Both the position numbers and the translations under genes were made by a program. Below are positions 9,613 through 16,275 of a DNA stretch of 60,143 bases, one piece after another. Under the pieces are notes generated by a model that worked only from the letters and a program-made list of their open reading frames with translations, made no database searches and was not told the origin of the DNA. Origin of the DNA: an uncultured Lachnospiraceae bacterium (GTDB lineage: Bacteria; Bacillota; Clostridia; Lachnospirales; Lachnospiraceae); assembly GCA_900316855.1 (NCBI GenBank), contig ONEK01000002.1, positions 109,788-169,930 of the forward strand. The letters run 5' to 3'. Every line of letters begins with the position of its first letter. Position 1 is the first letter of the stretch.

Positions 9613-10389
9613 ATGGGACTGTGTGTGGATTTGAACTGTGATATGGGTGAAAGCTTCGGAAATTATAAAATCGGGATGGATGAGGAAATCGTCCCGCATA
9701 TTTCCTCCGCAAATGTTGCGTGCGGGTTTCATGCATCCGATCCGGTTGTCATGCAGAAGACGGTGCAGCTGTGTAAGGACAGCGGAACTGCAGTCGGGGC
9801 ACATCCGGGTTTTCCGGATCTGTCCGGCTTTGGCCGTCGTCAGATGAAGGTATCGCTGGCGGAGCTGAAGGCTATGGTCATGTATCAGGTGGGAGCGCTG
9901 AAGGCCTTTACCACAGCGGCCGGGCTGAAGCTGCAGCATGTGAAACCCCATGGAGCCATGTATAACATGGCAGGAAAGGATCATGACATGGCACTGGCAA
10001 TCTGCGAGGGAATTGCCGCTGTGGATCCTTCCCTGATTCTTCTGGGCCTGTCCGGCTCCGAGCTGGTGAAGGCGGCCAGGGAGACAGGCCTGAAGGCTGC
10101 AAGCGAGGTCTTTGCAGACCGGGCGTACGAGGAAGACGGCTCGCTGGTTGCCAGGACGAAACCCGGAGCCATGATTACGGACGAAAACGAGGCTATCTCC
10201 CGCGTGATCGGTATGGTGAAGGATCACAGGGTTACGGCCATCACAGGCAGGGAGGTTGAGGTTGCCGCGGATTCCATCTGCCTGCATGGAGATTCCCCCA
10301 AGGCAGTCCTGTTCGCACAGAGGATCAGTGCTGCGCTTCAGGAAGAGGGAATTGAGATCCGTCCCATGTCAGATATCGTTTCCGCCTGA
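9613..10389 (+). CDS. pxpA: 5-oxoprolinase subunit PxpA (LamB/YcsF family)
   Basis: Third subunit of 5-oxoprolinase, thought to bind 5-oxoproline; LamB/YcsF family. The signature DLNCDMGESFGNYKIG starts at residue 6, followed by the conserved NVACGFHA and the GAHPGFPD and HVKPHGAMYN blocks. The 258-aa length is typical. ATG 9613 is preceded by AAGGAG (9599-9604). With pxpB and pxpC it makes a complete PxpABC set, with a DUF1445 gene inserted before pxpA and a DUF4392 gene 115 bp after it. Confidence 0.95.
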   Translation: MGLCVDLNCDMGESFGNYKIGMDEEIVPHISSANVACGFHASDPVVMQKTVQLCKDSGTAVGAHPGFPDLSGFGRRQMKVSLAELKAMVMYQVGALKAFTTAAGLKLQHVKPHGAMYNMAGKDHDMALAICEGIAAVDPSLILLGLSGSELVKAARETGLKAASEVFADRAYEEDGSLVARTKPGAMITDENEAISRVIGMVKDHRVTAITGREVEVAADSICLHGDSPKAVLFAQRISAALQEEGIEIRPMSDIVSA

Positions 10390-10504
10390 CGGATATATCC
10401 GGGATTCACCTGACGGGCGCCTTGCTGACAGTTATTGTGAATATGCTTAATGAAAGTCTGCTGGTGCAGACACAGCCATTCAGGGGAGATAGAGGGAGAA
10501 CAGG

Positions 10505-11344
10505 ATGAACGGGAAAATTGAGGAAATCATACTGCGGCATGGCCAGAGGGGGATGCAGATACTTCGTGACTACCTGTCCCCGGCATGGGCGGAGGATGCC
10601 GCAAGGGCGATCCTGGGCTGGAAGAAGGGAACGGTCCTTCTGACAACCGGATTTTATGTCGCCGGCTACGCGGAAACAGACGGTCCGGCGGGAACCATGA
10701 CGCTTGCGAAGGCGCTGGAGCAGCTCGGATACCATCCGGTTATCGTGACGGACCGCTTCTGCGAACATTTCTTTGAACTGAAAAACCTGGAGACGGTCTA
10801 CGTCCCCATGGATGCCGGAACGGAGGATTATCGCAGAATTCTGGAAAGGTTCAGGCCGGCCGGAATGATTTCCATTGAGCGGTGCGGACTGAATACGGAG
10901 GGGGATTACGCCAACATGCGCGGCATATCCATCCGCGAAAATACCGCACGGATCGACACCCTGTTTGATCTTGCGCCGGATTATTCCATCGAAACGATCG
11001 GGGTCGGGGACGGCGGTAATGAGATCGGAATGGGCAATGTAGCAGAAATCATTGCCGGCAAACTGTCTCTCGTTCCCTGCAGGACGAAAACGAGTTATCT
11101 CGTTATTGCAAGTGTATCCAACTGGGGAGCCTATGGCGTCACAGCTTACCTGTCGCAGCTGTCAGGAAAGGATGTTTTCCTCTCCTTCAGTGAGATAGAA
11201 CAGTTTATCCGGGATACGGTAGCGATCGGCTCTGTTGACGGGATTACCCATGAACGGATCAGCCACGTCGATGGATTTGACGAGGCCGTGGAACAGGAGA
11301 TTCTGGATGCGCTTCATGCGGCCATCCGCCCGGAGGAGCCATGA
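10505..11344 (+). CDS. DUF4392 protein, D-glutamate cyclase C-domain family
   Basis: Member of the DUF4392 family, the domain forming the C-terminal half of animal D-glutamate cyclase (DGLUCY). Recognisable features are LTTGFYVAGYAETDGPAG near residue 44, the FRPAGMISIERCG block, and the glycine/acidic VGDGGNEIGMGN motif near residue 170. The 279-aa length matches stand-alone bacterial members. A ribosome site (GGGAGAACAGG) precedes ATG 10505. In the 115-bp gap a weak promoter-like CTGACA-17 nt-TAATGA can be seen. Its stop overlaps the sdaAB start (ATGA, 11341-11344), so translation of the two is probably coupled. With the DUF1445 gene it could make a two-subunit D-glutamate cyclase; this is inference. 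Confidence 0.85.
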   Translation: MNGKIEEIILRHGQRGMQILRDYLSPAWAEDAARAILGWKKGTVLLTTGFYVAGYAETDGPAGTMTLAKALEQLGYHPVIVTDRFCEHFFELKNLETVYVPMDAGTEDYRRILERFRPAGMISIERCGLNTEGDYANMRGISIRENTARIDTLFDLAPDYSIETIGVGDGGNEIGMGNVAEIIAGKLSLVPCRTKTSYLVIASVSNWGAYGVTAYLSQLSGKDVFLSFSEIEQFIRDTVAIGSVDGITHERISHVDGFDEAVEQEILDALHAAIRPEEP

Positions 11345-12018
11345 ATCTTTTTGAAATTGTCGGACCGGTGATGGTCGGACCCTCGAGCTCCCATACAGCA
11401 GGCGCGGTGAAGATCGGCAATGTCTGCCGTAAGCTGATGTCGGAGCCGGTAACGGATGCGAGGATACTGCTGCACGGTTCTTTCCTGGCAACCGGGAGGG
11501 GCCATGGAACGGACCGTGCCATTGTAGCGGGACTTCTGGGGCTGCAGGTGGATGATTCACGAATTCCGGACAGCATGCGCCTTGCTTCAGATGCGGGAAT
11601 GAAGGTGGAATTCGGCAGCGCGGACCTCGGAGAAGAGGCTCATCCGAATTCCGTAAAGCTGTATCTGAGGGGCAGCTCCGGCAAGGAGCTGGAAGTGGTA
11701 GCTGCATCGATTGGCGGCGGCAGGATACGGATCTGCGAAATCGACGGACTGACCGCCAATTTCAGCGGTGACTGCCCGACGCTGATTGTCCATAATCTGG
11801 ATCAGCCCGGGCATGTCGCGGAGGTCACCAGTATGCTGCAGCATAAATCCGTGAACATCGCATCCATGCAGCTGTACCGCTCCTCGCGTGGTGGTCATGC
11901 GGTCATGGTGCTGGAGTGTGATCAGGAGGTTCCGCGGGAATCCATTCACTGGCTGGAACATCTCGAAGGAGTGGAAAAGGTGACATATTACAGCCTGCTG
12001 CAGGACGGGGAATGCTGA
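11341..12018 (+). CDS. sdaAB: L-serine dehydratase, iron-sulfur-dependent, beta subunit
   Basis: Beta subunit of the [4Fe-4S] L-serine ammonia-lyase that turns L-serine into pyruvate and ammonia. The N-terminus carries the MVGPSSSHTAGA signature (residues 11-22). A C-terminal ACT-type domain (about residues 145-220, starting DCPTLIVHNLDQPGH) probably senses or positions serine. Length is 225 aa. It overlaps the DUF4392 gene by 4 bp and directly abuts sdaAA. Confidence 0.96.
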   Translation: MNLFEIVGPVMVGPSSSHTAGAVKIGNVCRKLMSEPVTDARILLHGSFLATGRGHGTDRAIVAGLLGLQVDDSRIPDSMRLASDAGMKVEFGSADLGEEAHPNSVKLYLRGSSGKELEVVAASIGGGRIRICEIDGLTANFSGDCPTLIVHNLDQPGHVAEVTSMLQHKSVNIASMQLYRSSRGGHAVMVLECDQEVPRESIHWLEHLEGVEKVTYYSLLQDGEC

Positions 12019-12888
12019 ATGTACGGATCATTGGAGGAAATCCTTGCAGTATCTAAGCAGAGCGGACTACCCTTCTGGAAGGTGGTTCAGCTGGAAGACT
12101 GCAGGGAAGAAGATATAACGGAAGAAACTTCTTTTGAGAAGATGAGGGAAATGTACCGTGCGATGCGTGACACGGATCAGGCTTATGATCCTGCCCTGCA
12201 GTCAGCGAGCGGTCTCGTCGGAACCGATGGTGCGAAGGTAAGAGAAAGGCGTCTTGCCGGGAAGCTTCTGTCAGGGGATCTCATGGGTCTTGTGATGGAG
12301 CGTGCCCTGCGGACAGCGGAATCGAATGCATGCATGAAAAGGATTGTCGCCGCACCGACGGCAGGAAGCTGCGGGGTCATGCCCGCTGTGCTTCTGACGA
12401 TTCAGGAGCACCTGCAGCTGGGTGAGGAGCGGATGACCGAAGCCCTGTACACGGCGGCGGGAATCGGGGGAGTGATTGCCTTGCGGGCGTCGCTTTCCGG
12501 AGCGGAGGGCGGATGCCAGGCGGAAATTGGCTCAGCTTCAGCCATGACCGCCGGCGCCGTAGTTTATCTGAGCGGCGGCAGTGCGTCTCAGATGACGCAG
12601 GCGGCGGCGCTGGCACTGAAGGGTCTGCTGGGTCTTGCCTGCGATCCGGTTGCCGGACTCGTGGAGGTTCCCTGTGTCAAACGCAACGTAATTGGTGCTG
12701 TCAACGCCATCACCAGTGCAGACATGGCCCTTGCGGGAATCCGCAGCCGCATTCCGCCCGATCAGGTTATCGATGCCATGAAGTCCATCGGACACGCGAT
12801 GTCTCCGGAGCTGCGCGAAACCGGAAAGGGCGGGCTGGCGGCAACCCCGGAAGGAACAGCCATCCTAAACAGGATGAAGCGGCACTGA
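12019..12888 (+). CDS. sdaAA: L-serine dehydratase, iron-sulfur-dependent, alpha subunit
   Basis: Catalytic alpha subunit with the iron-sulfur cluster. The conserved PTAGSCGVMPA, GGCQAEIGSASAM and LACDPVAGLVEVPCVKRN blocks include the likely cluster-binding cysteines. Length is 289 aa. Its ATG follows the sdaAB stop with no gap. It ends 10 bp before the convergent symporter gene; only a short stem (CACTG-AACG-CAGTG) lies at the junction, so read-through between strands is possible. Confidence 0.96.
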   Translation: MYGSLEEILAVSKQSGLPFWKVVQLEDCREEDITEETSFEKMREMYRAMRDTDQAYDPALQSASGLVGTDGAKVRERRLAGKLLSGDLMGLVMERALRTAESNACMKRIVAAPTAGSCGVMPAVLLTIQEHLQLGEERMTEALYTAAGIGGVIALRASLSGAEGGCQAEIGSASAMTAGAVVYLSGGSASQMTQAAALALKGLLGLACDPVAGLVEVPCVKRNVIGAVNAITSADMALAGIRSRIPPDQVIDAMKSIGHAMSPELRETGKGGLAATPEGTAILNRMKRH

Positions 12889-12898
12889 ACGCAGTGAT

Positions 12899-14311
12899 TT
12901 AATGATGCTGATACCGGCTGCGCTCCGCGTCCACCGTAGGCTGGAAACGTTTTACTTCCTCCACGATGACGTCGGACAGAACCAGCATGGAAATGAGATT
13001 CGGAATGGCCATCAGGGCATTGGCTATATCCGAGAGATTCCAGACCAGATCCAGGGTCTGGGTAGCACCGACGTAGGCAATCAGTGAATAGACAATCCGG
13101 TAGATCATGATGACAATGCGGTTCGGGCACAGATATTCCAGTGCCTTTTCACCATGATATTCCCACCCGATAATGGTTGAAAACGCGAACAGCATGATTC
13201 CGATGGATACAATGCAGGAACCGAATGCGCCGAGGCTGGAGCTGAAGGCTGCCATGGTCAGCTGCACGCCTTTAAGCGGCGTACCGGCTGCGTCAGCCGT
13301 TCCCAGAACGCCGGACGAAGCAATGGTCAATCCCGTAATGGTGCAGACGACAATAGTATCAAAGAACGTGCCGGTCATGTTGATATAGCCCTGGCGGACG
13401 GGATCATCCGTTGTTGCGGCAGCGGCCGTGATGGCAGCCGATCCCATTCCTGCCTCGTTGGAAAAGCACCCTCTCGCGACACCGTAACGCATCTCATTCA
13501 TAACGCTGACGGTGATGGCCCCCAGAATGCCTCCTCCGACTGCGCGCGGAGCAAATGCCATGACAAATACCTGTGCCAGCCCGTTCGGAATGTTGCGGTA
13601 ATTCAGCAGGATTGAAATGATACTGAAAATCACGTAAAAGATGGCCATAGCCGGCACAACGATACTGGAAACCCTGGAGATGCTTTTGATTCCGCCTACA
13701 ATGATGAGAAGGGCAAGAACGGTAACCACGATGCCTGTGACCTGTGTCGGGGTGCTGAAGGAGGTCTGAAGCGCAGTCGAGATGGAATTGGCCTGTGTCA
13801 TATCTCCGATTCCGAAAGAGGCGATGACGGCAAACAACGCAAACAGGAAACCGAGGACCATGCCGAACTTCCTGTTTTTGAAGCCGTTTTTCATGGTATA
13901 CATCGGTCCGCCGGCCATTTCCCCTTTGGCATTGGTTTCACGGTATTTCACCGCGAGCATGCATTCGGAGAATTTTGTTGTCAGTCCGAACAGAGCGGAG
14001 ATCTCCATCCAGACCAGAGCGCCGGGGCCGCCGGAAAACATGGCAGTCGCGACACCGACAATATTGCCGGTGCCGATCGTCGCCGCCAGTGCTGTCATCA
14101 GCGTTGCAAAAGGGGACACGTCACCGGTTCCCCTTCCGGTCGTCCGTGCCTCTTTTGAGAGTACACTGTGCAGGGCATACCCCAGATTGCGCCACGTCTG
14201 GAACCTAAGCCGCACGGTCAGGTAGACACCGGTGCCGACAAGCAGCACCAGCATGACAGGACCCCAGACAAAGCTGTCTACAGCGCTCACTGCATTATTG
14301 AATGTTTCCAT
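12899..14311 (-). CDS. Sodium:alanine/glycine symporter, AGCS family
   Basis: Integral membrane transporter of the alanine-or-glycine:cation symporter family (AlsT/DagA/GlyP). It is 470 residues long with about ten hydrophobic segments. The family motifs GTGNIVGVATAM (about residue 80) and NEMRYGVARGCFSNEAGMGS (about residue 270) are clear. Some members carry D-alanine as well as L-alanine and glycine. GGGAGAA precedes its ATG. It lies 84 bp behind the D-amino-acid transaminase on the same strand, with a hairpin between, so the two are probably one transcript. Substrate stereochemistry cannot be read from sequence. Confidence 0.93.
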   Translation of the reverse strand: METFNNAVSAVDSFVWGPVMLVLLVGTGVYLTVRLRFQTWRNLGYALHSVLSKEARTTGRGTGDVSPFATLMTALAATIGTGNIVGVATAMFSGGPGALVWMEISALFGLTTKFSECMLAVKYRETNAKGEMAGGPMYTMKNGFKNRKFGMVLGFLFALFAVIASFGIGDMTQANSISTALQTSFSTPTQVTGIVVTVLALLIIVGGIKSISRVSSIVVPAMAIFYVIFSIISILLNYRNIPNGLAQVFVMAFAPRAVGGGILGAITVSVMNEMRYGVARGCFSNEAGMGSAAITAAAATTDDPVRQGYINMTGTFFDTIVVCTITGLTIASSGVLGTADAAGTPLKGVQLTMAAFSSSLGAFGSCIVSIGIMLFAFSTIIGWEYHGEKALEYLCPNRIVIMIYRIVYSLIAYVGATQTLDLVWNLSDIANALMAIPNLISMLVLSDVIVEEVKRFQPTVDAERSRYQHH

Positions 14312-14343
14312 TTCTCCCTATTCCTTTCACGGTTTCATTTTCG

Positions 14344-14372
14344 CGGGATTTCCTTCACGATTGGAAATCCCG
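14344..14372 (-). other. Hairpin between dat and the symporter gene
   Basis: A perfect 10-bp stem (CGGGATTTCC with GGAAATCCCG, 9-nt loop) lies in the 84-bp gap between two minus-strand genes. No T-run follows on the minus strand, so it is more likely an mRNA-stabilising or processing structure than a terminator. Confidence 0.5.
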
Positions 14373-14395
14373 GCTGCAGTAACAGAATCCGAACC

Positions 14396-15241
14396 TTATT
14401 CCGTAGCTTCCATGAATTCATCAATGAGATGGGACCGGATGTTTTCCAGCATTTCGGGTGCGCCGCCGCCGACAGGCTTTCCGTCGAGCTCATTGACATA
14501 CAGGCACAGATTCGAGGAACTGGTTACAAGGATCTCCTGTGCGTTCCGCAGCGTATCAAGATCATAGGGAACCTCAGCCACGCCGTAGCCGAGCTTCTTG
14601 CACATCCGGATGAGATGTGCCCTTGCAATGCCCGGAAGAATCAGCTCATCCGTCGGCGCGGTATACAGCTTGTTGTCTTTGATGATGTGGCAGTTGCTGT
14701 GTGCACATTCCGTAACACGATCCTGCATATTGTGGCGGTACAGGATCGTCTCCTGCGCACCCGCCCGCTTTGCGTGCTCCGCGGCAACACACGACGGAAT
14801 GAGATTCAGTGTCTTGACATTGCAGTGATAGAAACGGGTATCCTGCTCCGTGATGCATTTAATGGGTGTCTTTCCGTCACGGATTTCAGCAGGCGTCAGG
14901 GTAATCCACAGATTTCCGGGTCCTTCCGTGAACACATGATTTCTCGGCCCGCTGCCCCTTGTCACCTGATAATAAACGAAGAGGTTGCCGGTGTCCATTT
15001 TCTTCACCAGCTCATTCAGCAGGTCCTTGAGTTCCTGCTTCGTAACGGGCATCTGGATTTCCAGGAGAGCCGCACTGTTGAAGAAGCGGTCAATATGCTC
15101 ATCAATTGCGAAGATATGGTAGTTGCGGCAGGGACCTGCGTCATAGACACCATCCCCGAACCAGTGAACCCGATCGCTCATCGGGATCATCATCTCATCG
15201 ATTTCACCATATTTGCCCTTATAATATCCAAGCGTCTTCAT
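14396..15241 (-). CDS. dat: D-amino-acid transaminase
   Basis: Class IV PLP aminotransferase that interconverts D-alanine + 2-oxoglutarate with pyruvate + D-glutamate. Residues typical of Bacillus D-amino-acid transaminase are visible: Y33 in GDGVYDAG, R100 and H102 in SGPRNHVF (the D-specific carboxylate trap), PLP lysine K143 in NVKTLNL, and E178 in VTECAHSN. This favours a D-specific enzyme over a branched-chain transaminase. ATG 15241 (281 aa) is chosen because AGAAAGGA sits just upstream and the fold begins there; an upstream frame to 15322 is unsupported. It is expressed from a strong promoter with an intrinsic terminator in its leader. It could make D-Glu for cell wall or dispose of D-Ala. 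Confidence 0.92.
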   Translation of the reverse strand: MKTLGYYKGKYGEIDEMMIPMSDRVHWFGDGVYDAGPCRNYHIFAIDEHIDRFFNSAALLEIQMPVTKQELKDLLNELVKKMDTGNLFVYYQVTRGSGPRNHVFTEGPGNLWITLTPAEIRDGKTPIKCITEQDTRFYHCNVKTLNLIPSCVAAEHAKRAGAQETILYRHNMQDRVTECAHSNCHIIKDNKLYTAPTDELILPGIARAHLIRMCKKLGYGVAEVPYDLDTLRNAQEILVTSSSNLCLYVNELDGKPVGGGAPEMLENIRSHLIDEFMEATE

Positions 15242-15322
15242 GGAATTCCTTTCTGTCTGCAGCCTGCAGGCAAAGACTGGAAACACGTCCCGACGGGACT
15301 GTTCCCGGCTGTAAAAAGACAC

Positions 15323-15366
15323 AAAAAAAGCGCCTTCAGAACATAGTTACACCTGTCTGAAGACGC
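15323..15366 (-). terminator. Intrinsic terminator in the dat leader (possible attenuator)
   Basis: On the minus strand the stem GCGTCTTCAG (15366-15357) and CTGAAGGCGC (15339-15330), 10 bp with one GU, is followed by seven T residues (15329-15323). It lies about 15 nt after the predicted start of the dat transcript and some 80 nt before the dat start codon. No minus-strand gene lies upstream that it could terminate, so a role in attenuation is likely. No known riboswitch class was recognised. Confidence 0.7.
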
Positions 15367-15386
15367 CCTTGTCTCGAACAGAATTG

Positions 15387-15415
15387 ATTGTAAATATCAG
15401 TCTCCGAAAAGTCAA
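15387..15415 (-). promoter_or_regulatory. Sigma-A-type promoter for dat
   Basis: Minus-strand TTGACT (15415-15410), a 17-nt spacer and TACAAT (15392-15387). Predicted start is near 15380. It points at dat and is divergent from the pseudouridine synthase gene. Confidence 0.75.
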
Positions 15416-15492
15416 GCAGTCATGGTAAGCTTACAGTGAAAGCCGTGCGTCAGTTTTTTCCGGATGGCGGCAGAAAAGGAAGGCACACTGAT

Positions 15493-16239
15493 ATGCGTCT
15501 GGATAAGGTTCTTGCGGATATGGGGCTCGGAACCCGGACTGAGCTGAAGAAGGCAATCCGGAAAGGGTGTGTGACCGTAAACCGGCAGGTTGTCACGGAT
15601 GCCGCCTTTTCCATCCGGGAGGAAGAGCCCCCGGAGATCACGTATCTTGGAAAGCGGGTGGAATATCATCCATTTGAATACTATATGATGAATAAGCCTG
15701 CAGGAGTCCTTACTGCGACGGCCGACCGGCATCAGCAGACGGTTCTGGACCTGATGAGCGCGGAACGCCGCAGGGACCTGTTCCCGGTCGGCCGCCTGGA
15801 TAAGGACACGGAGGGTCTCCTGCTCCTGACAAATGATGGAGTCCTGGCGCATCGCCTGCTGGCTCCCAGATTTCATGTTGATAAGCTGTATGAGGCAAAG
15901 ATCTGCGGCAGCCTGACCGGGGACGATGTCAGGAAATTCCGTGAGGGAATCCGCTATGACGAGAATCTGACGGCGGAACCTGCCGCACTGGAGATTCTCG
16001 AAACCGGCGGAAGCAGTTCCAGGGCGCGGATCACCATCCATGAGGGGAAATTCCATCAGGTCAAAAAAATGGTAGAAGCACTGGGGGACGGCAGGAAGGT
16101 CATGACGCTAAAGCGGCTGCGTATGGGCCCTCTCGTGCTGGACCCGGCTCTTGCCCCGGGAGATGCAAGACCCCTCACGGAGGAAGAACGGGCGCTTCTG
16201 TACCAGTGTGCCGGGATAAGTTATAATCCAAAGACATAA
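15493..16239 (+). CDS. rsuA: 16S rRNA pseudouridine synthase, RsuA family
   Basis: Converts a uridine of small-subunit rRNA (U516 in E. coli) to pseudouridine. An S4 RNA-binding domain covers roughly residues 1-60 and the catalytic domain carries GRLDKDTEGLLLLTND with the nucleophile D103. The 248-aa length from ATG 15493 is typical. The alternative start at 15436 would add 19 unconserved residues, while AGGAAGG (15478-15483 region) fits ATG 15493. It is divergent from dat. The RsuA/RluB/E/F families are similar, so the exact target base is inferred. Confidence 0.9.
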   Translation: MRLDKVLADMGLGTRTELKKAIRKGCVTVNRQVVTDAAFSIREEEPPEITYLGKRVEYHPFEYYMMNKPAGVLTATADRHQQTVLDLMSAERRRDLFPVGRLDKDTEGLLLLTNDGVLAHRLLAPRFHVDKLYEAKICGSLTGDDVRKFREGIRYDENLTAEPAALEILETGGSSSRARITIHEGKFHQVKKMVEALGDGRKVMTLKRLRMGPLVLDPALAPGDARPLTEEERALLYQCAGISYNPKT

Positions 16240-16275
16240 GAAAGAGTTGCAGAAAACTGCGGGACACAAAAAACA

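Noticed and set aside
15242..15400. Glycine riboswitch upstream of the dat-symporter transcript
   Set aside because: The leader before the terminator is only about 15 nt and the conserved glycine aptamer core is absent.
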